DNA of 62,688 nucleotides from Sphingomonas pruni NBRC 15498 (GTDB lineage: Bacteria > Pseudomonadota > Alphaproteobacteria > Sphingomonadales > Sphingomonadaceae): assembly GCF_001598455.1 (NCBI RefSeq), contig NZ_BCYZ01000021.1:1-62688 (forward strand), given 5' to 3'. Under the pieces are notes generated by a model. The model was not told where the DNA came from. It saw nothing but the letters and a program-made list of their open reading frames with translations, and made no database searches. Position numbers and translations under genes: made by a program. This document shows, in pieces, positions 35,599-45,328 of the stretch (the first letter of the stretch is position 1; each line of letters opens with the position of its first letter).

Positions 35599-36324
35599 TC
35601 AGGGCAGGATTTCGCTGCCATCCCATGACAACACCTTGCCCGAGCTCGACTCGTCCAACCTCGCGATGACCGCCATCAGGCGTCGCACGCTCTCGGCCGG
35701 CGAGGCAAGTTGACCGCTGGACAAGTTCCTCCGGAAAGGCGCTGACAAGCGGGTATCGACGGTGCCCGGATGCAGTCCGATCGCGATGGCGTGCGGGCGC
35801 GTGCGGCGGAGCTCGATCGCCAGGTTCGCGAGCACCATGTTCATCGCCGCTTTCGAAGCGCGGTAGCTATGCCACCCGCCCAGCCGATTGTCGCCGATCG
35901 ACCCGACGCGCGCGGAGAGCGCTGCGACGACGCTACGGCGGGCCCTGGGGAGCGCGTCGATCATATGCTTTGCGATGAGGGCCGGGCCAACGGCGTTGAT
36001 GCGATAGGCGGCGACCATGGCGTCGGCAGTGAGCGCGGCGAAGCTCTTTTCGGGGCGCACCATCTGTCCGTCGTGCAGCATTCCCGTGGCGATTACGGTC
36101 AGATCGATAGGTCCGCCCGCCGCAATCGACCGCGCTCCCGCGGCGATCGACGCTTCGTCGAGCAGGTCGAAGGCGAACGGCCGAACGGTCCCTTCCGCCT
36201 CGTCGCCGGGAGATCGACTGCCGGCATAAATGGTCCCGAATTCACCCGAGGCGACCAGCGCCTCGACGAACGCCCGGCCGACGCCGCCCGACGCCCCCCA
36301 CACGACAGCGCGACGGTTGGTCAT
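35599..36324 (-). CDS. Short-chain dehydrogenase/reductase (CsgA-like)
   Basis: This 241-residue protein has the Rossmann motif WGASGGVGRAFVEAL, a conserved VIATGMLHDGQMVRPEKS segment, the catalytic Ser and Tyr-x-x-x-Lys (YRASKAAMNM), and HPGTVDTRLSAPF. These features fit the CsgA-type SDR often found with photolyases. The start at 36324 begins the Rossmann fold. It follows the photolyase gene on the same strand. Confidence 0.87.
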   Translation of the reverse strand: MTNRRAVVWGASGGVGRAFVEALVASGEFGTIYAGSRSPGDEAEGTVRPFAFDLLDEASIAAGARSIAAGGPIDLTVIATGMLHDGQMVRPEKSFAALTADAMVAAYRINAVGPALIAKHMIDALPRARRSVVAALSARVGSIGDNRLGGWHSYRASKAAMNMVLANLAIELRRTRPHAIAIGLHPGTVDTRLSAPFRRNLSSGQLASPAESVRRLMAVIARLDESSSGKVLSWDGSEILP

Positions 36325-36469
36325 GAGCGCTCTCCAACCGCATGATATCGAAGCCGCCAATGGTGCTGATGTCCGGAATCGGAGATATCGCGGCCAAGTT
36401 TCTTCATGCACCACCCTCAACAAATATCGGCGTCGCTGATGCTCGGCCTTGCCGCTCCACGCGGCGATG

Positions 36470-38020
36470 TCAGCGCGCCCAGCCTGCCGCCGCAGGTTCA
36501 AGCTGCGCGAGGAACGCCGCTGCGCTCGCTCGGTATGCGTCGCGCATTTCCGGCGTCATGCGATCCCAGCTCGAATACATCTGGACCATGCGCCGATTGC
36601 GACGAAACCGGCGTTCGTGCCGGGCGAGAAAGTCCCAATAGAGCGCGTTGAACGGACAGGCGTCGGGTCCGGTCTTCTTCTTTACGTCGTAGCGGCAGCG
36701 CGCGCAGTGATCCGACATGCGATTGATATAGGCGCCCCCGCCGGCATAGGGTTTGGTCGCTAGCCGGCCGGCATCGGCGTGTTGGCTCATGCCGATCACA
36801 TTGGGCAGCTCGACCCATTCATATGCGTCGAGATAGACTATCAGAAACCAGTCGGCGACCTCCTGCGGCCGCACCCCGGCCAGCATGGCGAAGTTGCCGA
36901 GCACCATCAGTCGCTGAATGTGATGGGCGTAGCCATGGTCGCGCGTATTGCGGATCGCCTCTGCCAGGCAGACCATGTCCGTGTCGCCGGTCCAGTAGAA
37001 TTCGGGCAGAGGGCGGGTCGCGTTCAAGGCGTTGGCCTCTGCGACCTCGGGCATCTCCAGCCAATAATAGCCGCGGACATATTCGCGCCAGCCGATGATC
37101 TGCCTGATGAAGCCTTCCGCGGAATTCAGCGGCACGAGCCCTGCGGCGTAGGGGTCGGCGGCAGCATTGGCCACCTCGAGCGGGGTCAGCAGGCCTAGAT
37201 TGATGGCTGGGCTGAGCCAGCTGTGAAAGAGCCAGTCCTGTCCGGTGACCATCGCGTCTTGATAGGTGCCGAATTCCGGCAACGCGGTGCGGACAAAATG
37301 CCCAAGCGCGCGCCGCGCCTGCCCGGCGGTTACCGGTAGAGCGAAGCCATCGAGGCGGCCGAAATGACTGCCAAAGCGGTCGGCCACCATCGACACCACG
37401 TCATTCGTGATCTTGTCGGGAGTGAAGTGCATCGGCTCGGGGTAATTCACGCCCCGCTTGGGCGGCGCGCGGTTGTCCTTGTCGAAGTTCCACTGACCGC
37501 CTTCGGGCTTGCCATCGGAGGTCATCAGCAGACCGGTCTTGCGGCGCATCTCTCGATAGAAGAACTCCATCGTCAGTTCGTTGCGCGCCTGAGCCCAGGT
37601 CTGGAACTCCAAGGTCGAACAGATGAAGCGGTCGTCAGGCAGGATCTGGACCGGGACACCGAAAGCTTTGGCCCAGCCGTCGATGGCAATCTTCACCCGC
37701 CATTCGCCGGCTTCGACTATCCGGATCGCGGTCGCGCGATGTCGTTCGATCGCGCGTTTCGTCTCGCCGGTGAAGCTGCCCGAGTTGCCGGCATCATCGA
37801 GGGCAACGTAGTCGACACGCCAGCCGGCGGACCTCAACTCCTCGGCGAAGTGACGCATCGCCGATAATATCAGCGCAATCTTACGCTTATGATGACGGAC
37901 GTAGGTCGTCTCGTCGGCGACCTCCATCATCAACACCACTGCGTCGGCCTTGGCGATTCCGCGCAGCGAGGCGAGATCGTGGCACAGCTGGTCGCCGAGC
38001 ACCGGGATGAGTGTGGTCAT
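36470..38020 (-). CDS. Iron-sulfur bacterial cryptochrome/photolyase (FeS-BCP, PhrB-like)
   Basis: This 516-residue protein belongs to the FeS-BCP family: VLGDQLCHDLASLRG at the N-terminus, the long helical FAD-binding region with GWREYVRGYYWLEMPE, NATRPLPEFYWTGDTDMVCL and HHIQRLMVLGNFAMLAGV, and C-terminal cysteines in DHCARCRYDVKKKTGPDACPF that ligand a [4Fe-4S] cluster in this family. PhrB of Agrobacterium repairs (6-4) photoproducts. Its ATG overlaps the stop of a short IspH-like frame. A LOV regulator lies in the same region. Confidence 0.93.
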   Translation of the reverse strand: MTTLIPVLGDQLCHDLASLRGIAKADAVVLMMEVADETTYVRHHKRKIALILSAMRHFAEELRSAGWRVDYVALDDAGNSGSFTGETKRAIERHRATAIRIVEAGEWRVKIAIDGWAKAFGVPVQILPDDRFICSTLEFQTWAQARNELTMEFFYREMRRKTGLLMTSDGKPEGGQWNFDKDNRAPPKRGVNYPEPMHFTPDKITNDVVSMVADRFGSHFGRLDGFALPVTAGQARRALGHFVRTALPEFGTYQDAMVTGQDWLFHSWLSPAINLGLLTPLEVANAAADPYAAGLVPLNSAEGFIRQIIGWREYVRGYYWLEMPEVAEANALNATRPLPEFYWTGDTDMVCLAEAIRNTRDHGYAHHIQRLMVLGNFAMLAGVRPQEVADWFLIVYLDAYEWVELPNVIGMSQHADAGRLATKPYAGGGAYINRMSDHCARCRYDVKKKTGPDACPFNALYWDFLARHERRFRRNRRMVQMYSSWDRMTPEMRDAYRASAAAFLAQLEPAAAGWAR

Positions 38021-38388
38021 TGCAAGCTATGCCCTGCTTCCGCCAGGCGAAAGTGCGGCGGCATCAAGAATATGCCGGGCGCGCGCGGCCCGTCGAACGC
38101 CGTATGCGTGCCGCCCGTTGGGGCTTTGATCGCAGCCATGCCGATGCGCGATTGACCGCCAGCAATTGCCGTGTCGATGGTCCTGAATCTTCGTTGTTTC
38201 GCCTCGCGGCGGTCGACGCCCGCCTGGTTGTGAATGATATGCCGTACGAGAACGGGCGGCCGGTAATAGTCGATGGCGTGTTCCATGGCGGCAATGGCGT
38301 GCTCGACGCCGGCGCAACATCCTCGAGGGTTCGCCAGGATCAGCCGCTTGTGCACCGGCGCGGCGCTCCCGGATGTCGGCGGCGCCAT
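38017..38388 (-). pseudogene. IspH (LytB) N-terminal remnant in a short frame
   Basis: Residues about 13-58 of this 123-residue frame read KRLILANPRGCCAGVEHAIAAMEHAIDYYRPPVLVRHIIHNQAGVD, clearly matching the N-terminus of 4-hydroxy-3-methylbut-2-enyl diphosphate reductase including the cluster-ligand Cys and the His region, but one residue is missing near VRH and everything after is unrelated (about 260 residues of IspH are gone). The stop overlaps the photolyase ATG (ATGA), so this chimeric frame may still be translated as a leader. It cannot be a working IspH. Confidence 0.65.
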
Positions 38389-38530
38389 GCGTGTTCGTCT
38401 CCCGCTTCTTGTTGACTTGCGCTGATCTACGGACGAGCGTTGTTCACGATCATCCGAGCCCCGCAGGCACGCAACATGTACTTTGGGGCGCAATTACCCG
38501 CCAAACGGCTGCCTTAAGGGCAACGCCAAT

Positions 38531-39415
38531 CTATAGGTTAGTGGACGCGAACCCTCGTCCAGGGACGCTTCTGGGTTCGGTACCAAATACGAGAATGTTG
38601 CCGGCTTCGCCGAACCGCGCATCGATCGGATCGAGGCCGTGAGCGGCCGTGGTGACGAATAAGGTGCGTAGGTCACCGCCGCCGAAGGCACAACTCGTCG
38701 GCCGCTGGCAAGGCGTGGGGAACCAGCCGACTTGCGCTCCGTCCGGCGAAAGGACCGCAATGCCGCCACCGTCCCACATCGAACACCAGATGTCGCCGTT
38801 GCTGCCCACCGCAATGCCATCCGGCTTGCCGGGAAGGTTTTCGAACCGGTGCAATATCACCCGGTTGGAAATCGTGCCGCTCGCGAGATCGAAATCGTAG
38901 CGATAGAGCAGCCGTGGCACCGTATCGACCAGATAAAAATATCGTCCGTTCGCGCTCCAGCCCATGCCGTTCGGAACGTCGAAGTCCGCGTCCATACGGG
39001 TGACGCGGCCCTCTTGATCGACGCGATACAAGGCGCCGCCTCCGGGTGATCCATCGGTCGCGCGCGTGCCTACCCAGAACCGCCCGGCCGGATCGCGCTT
39101 CCCGTCGTTGAAATGCACGTCCGTCATGTCGGGCGATGGCAATGGATCGAGGGTCCGGCCTTGGCGGAAAAGCCACAGACCGTCTTCGAGCGCCAGGATC
39201 GCCTCTTCCGCGCCGAACGGTGCCGCCGAGCCGATTTTCGCATGGACGGGGAAGGAGCGATTGATACCGGTGGTCGGGTCCAGCAAATTATAGGTCGGAC
39301 CGAGAATATCGACCCACGCGAGCAGCCGCGCTTCCGGGATCCAGACGGGGCATTCGGCGAGCGAGGCGCCGACGGGCCATGATATGTATGCGGCCATCCT
39401 TTGTACCATATGCAC
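38531..39415 (-). CDS. SMP-30/gluconolactonase-family lactonase
   Basis: This 294-residue six-bladed propeller protein has ECPVWIPEARLLAWVDI, HFNDGKRDPAGRFWVGT, DVPNGMGWSANGRYFY and GKPDGIAVGSNGDIWCSMW, with the Glu, Asn and Asp metal ligands of SMP-30 proteins. In this cluster it probably hydrolyses the sugar lactone made by the SDR at 41686. It is divergent from the MFS transporter gene; the shared gap contains the 20-base operator. Confidence 0.88.
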   Translation of the reverse strand: MHMVQRMAAYISWPVGASLAECPVWIPEARLLAWVDILGPTYNLLDPTTGINRSFPVHAKIGSAAPFGAEEAILALEDGLWLFRQGRTLDPLPSPDMTDVHFNDGKRDPAGRFWVGTRATDGSPGGGALYRVDQEGRVTRMDADFDVPNGMGWSANGRYFYLVDTVPRLLYRYDFDLASGTISNRVILHRFENLPGKPDGIAVGSNGDIWCSMWDGGGIAVLSPDGAQVGWFPTPCQRPTSCAFGGGDLRTLFVTTAAHGLDPIDARFGEAGNILVFGTEPRSVPGRGFASTNL

Positions 39416-39435
39416 CGCGCGTCTCCCTGCTTTGA

Positions 39436-39455
39436 CTAAATATGTTGCTATAAAG
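39436..39455 (+). promoter_or_regulatory. Candidate IclR-regulator operator, copy 1
   Basis: CTAAATATGTTGCTATAAAG lies between the divergent lactonase and MFS genes. Its exact reverse complement occurs at 42426-42445, before the TonB receptor gene. Confidence 0.7.
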
Positions 39456-39518
39456 GATACACGGCTCTAGCTATCGAGCAGATAAAGCCTTGGCAATGAT
39501 GGGCCGGCGCGGGGAGAG

Positions 39519-40778
39519 ATGATGGCAGCAACGCCGGGACAGCGCTGGCCGCGTTTTCGCTGGTTTGTGGTAGCAATGCTCGCGGCTGCAGCCGTGCTCA
39601 ATTATGTCGACCGCCAAACGCTGGCGCTGATGGCGGGTACCATCCAGGGTCAGCTGCGGATCAGCGATGTCGGCTACGCCACCCTCGTGAACGCCTTTCT
39701 TGCTGCCTATACGATCGGCGGATTGATCTCCGCGCTGATCGTCGACCGGCTGGGCGCCCGGCGCTCGATGGTGTTGTTCGTCGGCTGGTGGTCGCTTGCC
39801 AGCGCGCTGTCGGGCATGGCGGGAAACATATGGCAGCTTGCCGCCACGCGTTTCGCGCTCGGGATCGCAGAGGCCGGCGGCTGGATCGCGTCGCCCAAGC
39901 TCGTCCAGGAATGGTTTCCGAATCGCGAGCGTGCGCTGGCGATCGGCATCTATTCGTCCGCCGCGCATTTCGGGGCGGCGCTGGCGCCGATTCTGGTCAC
40001 GACTCTATTGATCACGGTGGGATGGCGAGCGACGTTCGTCGTGACGGGAGCGATCGGGCTGACCTGGCTCGGCGTCTGGCAGATTATCTATCGTCCCCAT
40101 CGTATCGGCCCGGTCGACATGCTTGCGATGCCGGAGCAGCGCGCCGGTCCCGCGCCGGCGGAATGGGGCGCGGTCCTTCGCACCCGCGGGGTGTGGCTGA
40201 TCGCGATCGGCAACGCACTCACCAACCCGGTCTGGTTCTTCTACCTGTTCTGGTTTCCCAAATATCTGACCGAGGAACGAGGGCTGACCGTCGCCGAAAT
40301 GGGCCGGTTGAGCTGGGTCGTCTACGCGTCGGCGGGGATCGGTTCGGTGCTCGGCGGAATGGTTTCGGGCGCATTGGTGAGGCGCGGCATGCGACCGGCT
40401 CGCGCTCGGGTCGCTACGATGGCGCTCGTCGCCGTGATCGCGCCGATCGGCGCTTTCAATGCGTTGGCGCCCGCCGTCTGGATCAGCCTCGCGCTCGGCG
40501 CATTGGTGGCGCTGGTTCATACCGCCTGGGTAACCAACCAGACCGCTTTGTGCGTGGATTTGTACCCGGGGCGGCATATCGGGAAAGTGATGGCGGTGAA
40601 CGGGATCATCGGCGGCCTGGCCACGATCGTCACGACGCAACTCGTCGGCGCATTGGTAGCGACCATGACCTATCGGCCGATGTTCCTGGTGATCGCGATC
40701 GCTTATCCGCTGGGGTTGCTGGCGGCCTTTCTGGCGACGACCGGCCGGTCGATGCTCGACCGCGAGACTGCAACATGA
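39519..40778 (+). CDS. MFS transporter, sugar-acid (ACS) family
   Basis: This 419-residue protein has about 12 membrane segments and the ACS-type pattern after helix 1 (AVLNYVDRQTLALMAGTIQ), LGARRSMVLFVGWWS and FALGIAEAGGWIASPKLVQEWFP. Members carry galactonate, glucarate or hexuronates. The stop overlaps the ATG of the kinase gene (ATGA), so it leads a transport-kinase-SDR operon. Confidence 0.9.
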   Translation: MMAATPGQRWPRFRWFVVAMLAAAAVLNYVDRQTLALMAGTIQGQLRISDVGYATLVNAFLAAYTIGGLISALIVDRLGARRSMVLFVGWWSLASALSGMAGNIWQLAATRFALGIAEAGGWIASPKLVQEWFPNRERALAIGIYSSAAHFGAALAPILVTTLLITVGWRATFVVTGAIGLTWLGVWQIIYRPHRIGPVDMLAMPEQRAGPAPAEWGAVLRTRGVWLIAIGNALTNPVWFFYLFWFPKYLTEERGLTVAEMGRLSWVVYASAGIGSVLGGMVSGALVRRGMRPARARVATMALVAVIAPIGAFNALAPAVWISLALGALVALVHTAWVTNQTALCVDLYPGRHIGKVMAVNGIIGGLATIVTTQLVGALVATMTYRPMFLVIAIAYPLGLLAAFLATTGRSMLDRETAT

Positions 40779-41689
40779 GCCACGACCTGATCGCTGTCGA
40801 ATGGGGCACCGCACAATTGCGAGCCCGCCTGCTTGGGCGCGATGGGGACACGCTCGATACGTATGTCGAAGCCGTGCGGCTGGCGGATTTGGGTCGAGAC
40901 CGAATCATCGAGCATGTCGACCGACTGCGGGCGCGTTGGCCCCATCCTCGCGGTCCTTTGCTGGTGAGCGGCATGATCGGATCGGCGATGGGGTGGGAGG
41001 AGATCGCGCGGGTCGATTGCCCCGCCGGTCTCGGAGCGATTGCCGATGGCGCGGTGGCTGGCCTGATCGGCAATAATGCCGTCATCTTTTTGCCCGGCCT
41101 GGCGTGCGAGCAACGCTTCGGCGATCCCGACGTGCTGCGCGGCGAAGAAGTGGCGGCAAGCGGGGCGTTGGAGCAATCCGGGGGCCGGGCAGGGCTGTTC
41201 CTGTCGGTGCCGGGCATGCACGGTAAATGGCTGGCGCATGATGGCAAGCAGATCACGCAATTCCACACCTCGATGACGGTCGAGCTGTATAGCGTGCTCG
41301 CCGAACGCAGCGTGCTCGCGCCTCTGATGGCGGCGGACCCCAACGAGGGAGCGGCGTTCCGCGAGGGCGTTGTGCGCGGCGCCGAGGGAGGCGGGCTTGG
41401 CCGGCTGCTGTTCGCGGCGCGATCGAATGTGCAGGCCGGTCGCATGCCAGCCGACGACGCCGCATCTTTCCTTTGGGGAATAGTGATCGGATCGGATGTG
41501 CGGGAGAATATGCCGCTGGCCCCGCGCGCGGCGTGCCTCGTAGCCGGCGCCCCGGCGGTGGCCCCCCTATTCGCTGCGGCGATCCGCCATCTCGGCGGCG
41601 CCGCGGAGGTGCGCGACGGGGACCAATTGACCGCGGCGGGCTTCTTGCGCCTGGCCGCTCTTCTCCGAGCAAAGGGAATGTTCGCATGA
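40775..41689 (+). CDS. dgoK: 2-Dehydro-3-deoxygalactonokinase
   Basis: This 304-residue protein matches DgoK: IAVEWGTAQLRARLL at the N-terminus, GMIGSAMGWEE, LPGLACEQRFGDPDVLRGEE, LSVPGMHGKWLAHDGKQITQFHTSMTVELYSVL and the C-terminal LVAGAPAVAPLF. It phosphorylates 2-keto-3-deoxygalactonate. Both ends overlap neighbours by ATGA, so transporter, kinase and SDR are tightly coupled. No classical DgoA-type aldolase is present here. Confidence 0.92.
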   Translation: MSHDLIAVEWGTAQLRARLLGRDGDTLDTYVEAVRLADLGRDRIIEHVDRLRARWPHPRGPLLVSGMIGSAMGWEEIARVDCPAGLGAIADGAVAGLIGNNAVIFLPGLACEQRFGDPDVLRGEEVAASGALEQSGGRAGLFLSVPGMHGKWLAHDGKQITQFHTSMTVELYSVLAERSVLAPLMAADPNEGAAFREGVVRGAEGGGLGRLLFAARSNVQAGRMPADDAASFLWGIVIGSDVRENMPLAPRAACLVAGAPAVAPLFAAAIRHLGGAAEVRDGDQLTAAGFLRLAALLRAKGMFA

Positions 41690-42423
41690 CACAGCGACTC
41701 GCCGGGCAAGTCGCGATGATAACCGGGGCCGCGGGCGGCATCGGCGGCGCGATCGCGGCGCGGTTTGCGAACGAGGGATGTCGGATCATCGCGATAGATC
41801 GGGTAGAGGCGCCGTCGGGTGACCTGACTTTGCTGTGCGATCTTGGTGACGAGACGTCGCTGGCGCATGCGGTCGAGGCGGTCGGGGCCTCTGGCCTGGA
41901 ACCCGACATCGTCGTACATGCAGCCGCGATGGGCGACGCCTGCCCGACGATGGATACCAACGCGGCTTTCCTCGCGCGGATGTTCGCGGTGAACGTCGGC
42001 GCCGCATTGCGCTTGGTGCAAGCATTTGCGCCGGGCATGCAGGCGCGGCGGCGCGGCTGTTTCCTGTTCGTGTCGTCGATCAATTCGACCTACGCCACAC
42101 CTGGACTGGCAGCCTATGCGGCATCCAAGGCTGCGCTCGACAGCCTGATGCGCACACTCGCGCTGGAACTCGCACCGGATAACGTCCGGGTGAACTCGGT
42201 GCGCCCGGCATCGATCGATACGCCGCTCTGGCGCCGCGGGATGGATGCGCAACCGAACCCGGAAGCGGCGATCGCCGCCAACATCAAGCGCCATCCGCTT
42301 GGCCGTATCGGGCGACCGGAGGACGTCGCGGCGCTGGCGCTGTTCCTGTGCTCCGACGATGCGGACTGGATTACCGGCGTCGACTACCAGGTCGACGGCG
42401 GCGCATCGGTAACGCGCCGTTGA
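41686..42423 (+). CDS. SDR oxidoreductase, likely sugar dehydrogenase
   Basis: This 245-residue classical SDR has ITGAAGGIGGAIAARFA, the VSSINSTYATPGLAAYAASKAAL block (catalytic Ser, Tyr and Lys) and a C-terminal VDYQVDGGASV. It is the third gene of the coupled operon and fits the role of a galactose or related aldose 1-dehydrogenase feeding the lactonase; the substrate is inferred only from context. Confidence 0.85.
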   Translation: MTQRLAGQVAMITGAAGGIGGAIAARFANEGCRIIAIDRVEAPSGDLTLLCDLGDETSLAHAVEAVGASGLEPDIVVHAAAMGDACPTMDTNAAFLARMFAVNVGAALRLVQAFAPGMQARRRGCFLFVSSINSTYATPGLAAYAASKAALDSLMRTLALELAPDNVRVNSVRPASIDTPLWRRGMDAQPNPEAAIAANIKRHPLGRIGRPEDVAALALFLCSDDADWITGVDYQVDGGASVTRR

Positions 42424-42425
42424 GC

Positions 42426-42445
42426 CTTTATAGCAACATATTTAG
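42426..42445 (-). promoter_or_regulatory. Candidate IclR-regulator operator, copy 2
   Basis: CTTTATAGCAACATATTTAG is the exact reverse complement, 20 of 20 bases, of the site at 39436. It lies between the SDR stop and the TonB receptor gene. A weaker related sequence (TAAATGTGCAACAT) follows near 42512. Confidence 0.7.
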
Positions 42446-42565
42446 CCGTTCACTGGACGCCTCCGCTCAGAGATGCCGGGATGCAGTGGAATAAATCAGT
42501 TGACGTGTAGCTAAATGTGCAACATTAATTCCTCACTAGACGATAAAATCGCAGGGAGAGGAACG

Positions 42566-45298
42566 ATGAGGGCAGGCTTTTTGCTTGGCGGGGTGTGTCT
42601 CGGCGCGATCGTTGCCGGTAGTCCGGCGTTGGCGCAGGACGCGGCGAACGTGCCAAATGTCGCGGCTTCCGCCGAAAGCGGGCAGGCGGCGGGCGATACC
42701 GCGGGCGGTGGCGACAAGGAGATCGTCGTCACCGGCTATCGCAAAAGCCTGGCCGAAGCGCTCCAGGTCAAGCGCAACACCGATCAGTTCCAGGACTCGG
42801 TCGTCGCCACCGACGTCGCGAAACTGCCGGACAACAACATCGCGGAATCGCTCCAGCGCATATCGGGCGTCCAGATCCGCCGCGCGCTGGGCGAGGGGAC
42901 GAGCGTGTCGATCCGCGGCCTTCGCCAGAATCGCAGCGAGATCAACGGACGCACGCTGATCAATCCCAACGGCCGCGGCGCGGGCATCGCGTCGGTGCTC
43001 GATTCCGATTACGGACCGCTCTCGCTCTTTCCCTCCGAGCTGATCGGCCGACTCGACGTCATCAAGCTGCAGGGCGCGGACCGCACGGACGGCTCGTTGA
43101 GCGGTACGGTCGACATCATCACGCGCAAACCGTTCGACAAGCCGGGGCAACTCATCTCGGTGTCGGGGTCCACGGTCTATTCCGACCAGGACAAGAGATG
43201 GGGCTATGACGGTTCGGCGCTCTATTCGAACACGTTCGCCAACGACACCTTCGGCATCCTGCTCAACGCCACCTATTCGAACAAGCCGGTGAACGAGGAT
43301 TCGTTCAATTCCTTCACCGGTTACACGCCGTTGACTTCCGCGTTCAACACGCCCGCCCATCCAAAGGCCAACGATCCGAATGGCGACGGGATACCCGGCA
43401 CCTATATCGCCGATTTCCGCTTCCAGCGTCTGCTCGAAAAGCGCGAGAAGATCGGCGGCAACGGGGCCTTTCAATGGCGGCCCAGCCCCAATTTCGAGCT
43501 GTACGGCGACGCGGCCTACTCGCACCTCAAGACCTCGCGCACGCGCGATTGGTTCTCGGTGCCGCTGAGCAGCAATGCCGGCGACTATACCTCCTACACG
43601 CTTTCGTCGAACGAGATCCTGACCTCAGGCGTCATCAACCAGGTGGCGCAAGGCAATGCCGAAGCGCTCAGGGTCAAGAGCGACACCTTCACGAGCGCCC
43701 TGGGCTTCAAGTGGAGCACGAATGACGGGCGCTTCTCGGTCAGGCCGGAGGTGAATTATTCGCGCGCTACGATGAACGTCACCCAGGAGTTCGTCCGGGT
43801 CCAGAGCGTCAGCAAATATCCTTTCACCTTCGACGTCAACGAAGGCGGCATTCCCAGCCTGACTGGCCCCGCGAGTCTCGACACGACCAATCCGGCCTCG
43901 TTCCGCTATTCGAACGTCTTCGACAATTTCAACCGCAACACCGCTCAGGAAACGGCCGGCAAAGTCGACTTTTCCTTCAAGCCGGAAAACTCGTTCATTT
44001 CCGAGATCGACGCCGGCCTTCGCTACTCGGCGCTGACCACGACGCGTCAGACGGTCCAGAACCAGATCGCCTTTGCCGGTACCACGCCCGCCAACACTTT
44101 CCTGCTATCGTCGGGTCCGTCCATCTATAACGTTCGCGACTATGCCGACCTGCTGGGCGGCAACGCCCCGTCGATCGCGACCAAATATCTCGCGGCGAAC
44201 GCGTGGGCGCTGCCGATCGGAGGAGCCTGCAACACGATCGCGCCCAATAGCGGCTTGTGCCCCGCCGGATTCGTCGATCCGCTGCAATCCTTCCGCATCG
44301 GCGAGAAGACGATGGCCGCTTATGCCAAGGTCAATTTCGCGACGCGGCTCGGATCGATGCCGCTGACGGGCAATGTCGGGCTGCGCTATACCGACACGGC
44401 GCGCGAGGCCAATGGCGCCATCAAGCGCGCGAGCGGTCTGGCCGATCCGTTGACGGTGAAGACGCAGTCGGTCGATTGGCTGCCCAGCGCGGTCGCCAAG
44501 CTGGAGATCACCAACAAGCTCCTGTTCCGTGCGGGCTATGCCAAGGTTCTGGGGCTACCGGACTCGATCGATCTGTCGCCGAACCTGACGCTCAACCGGT
44601 TGACGCCCTATAATGGCAGCGCCGGCAACCCTCGGCTCCAGCCGTTGCGCGCCGATCAGTTCGACGCCTCGTTGGAATGGTATTTCGCCCAGGGTTCGGC
44701 GTTGACCGTCGGCGCGTTCTACAAGGATGTGAAGACCTTCATCTACAGCAAGGCAAGCTACGAGATTCCGCCGGGCGAAGTCGCGCCGCCGGGCCAGCCC
44801 GAAGGCTATCTGATCACCCGGCCCTATAATGGTGCCGGCGGCAAGGTGAAGGGCGTCGAGGTCCTGTTCCAGACGCCATTCTATTTCCTTCCCTCGCCGC
44901 TCGACGGGTTCGGCGTCGTTGCCAATTTCTCGTATATCGACAGCTCGACCAGCCTGCTCGATCGCAAGGGGCAATCTTTGCCCTTCCAGGGCCTGTCGAA
45001 GGTCAATTACAATCTGGTCGCCTATTACGAGAAATACGGTTTCGGCGCGCGCGTCGCGTACAACTATCGCGACAAATTCTTCGACAGCGTCGGGCCAGGC
45101 AGCACGGCGATCTATTATGCGCCGTTCCGGACGGTCGACGCATCGATCCGCTATGAATTCGGCCATTTCACGATCTTCGCCGACGGTTCGAACCTGACCA
45201 ACGAAATCCAGCGCCGCTATGTGGAATCGCCCGAGGCGACTTCCTTCTACGGCCTGCAGGGGCGTCGCTTCTCACTCGGGTTCAACGCCAAGTTCTGA
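42566..45298 (+). CDS. TonB-dependent receptor
   Basis: This 910-residue outer membrane receptor has a signal peptide (MRAGFLLGGVCLGAIVAGSPALAQ), TonB box EIVVTGYRKS, a plug domain (VATDVAKLPDNNIAESLQ, VSIRGLRQNRSEINGRTL) and a 22-strand barrel ending in GRRFSLGFNAKF. Such receptors in sphingomonads import oligosaccharides or sugar acids, in line with the cluster. GGGAGAGGAACG precedes the ATG at 42566; the frame stays open to 42515, but the extension has no signal peptide. Confidence 0.93.
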   Translation: MRAGFLLGGVCLGAIVAGSPALAQDAANVPNVAASAESGQAAGDTAGGGDKEIVVTGYRKSLAEALQVKRNTDQFQDSVVATDVAKLPDNNIAESLQRISGVQIRRALGEGTSVSIRGLRQNRSEINGRTLINPNGRGAGIASVLDSDYGPLSLFPSELIGRLDVIKLQGADRTDGSLSGTVDIITRKPFDKPGQLISVSGSTVYSDQDKRWGYDGSALYSNTFANDTFGILLNATYSNKPVNEDSFNSFTGYTPLTSAFNTPAHPKANDPNGDGIPGTYIADFRFQRLLEKREKIGGNGAFQWRPSPNFELYGDAAYSHLKTSRTRDWFSVPLSSNAGDYTSYTLSSNEILTSGVINQVAQGNAEALRVKSDTFTSALGFKWSTNDGRFSVRPEVNYSRATMNVTQEFVRVQSVSKYPFTFDVNEGGIPSLTGPASLDTTNPASFRYSNVFDNFNRNTAQETAGKVDFSFKPENSFISEIDAGLRYSALTTTRQTVQNQIAFAGTTPANTFLLSSGPSIYNVRDYADLLGGNAPSIATKYLAANAWALPIGGACNTIAPNSGLCPAGFVDPLQSFRIGEKTMAAYAKVNFATRLGSMPLTGNVGLRYTDTAREANGAIKRASGLADPLTVKTQSVDWLPSAVAKLEITNKLLFRAGYAKVLGLPDSIDLSPNLTLNRLTPYNGSAGNPRLQPLRADQFDASLEWYFAQGSALTVGAFYKDVKTFIYSKASYEIPPGEVAPPGQPEGYLITRPYNGAGGKVKGVEVLFQTPFYFLPSPLDGFGVVANFSYIDSSTSLLDRKGQSLPFQGLSKVNYNLVAYYEKYGFGARVAYNYRDKFFDSVGPGSTAIYYAPFRTVDASIRYEFGHFTIFADGSNLTNEIQRRYVESPEATSFYGLQGRRFSLGFNAKF

Positions 45299-45328
45299 GG
45301 CGTACCGTTGCACCCGTTTTGGTTCGCT

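Noticed and set aside
40630..42294. 554-residue minus-strand frame opposite dgoK and SDR
   Set aside because: It is low-complexity Arg/Pro/Ser-rich shadow sequence spanning two well-supported genes.
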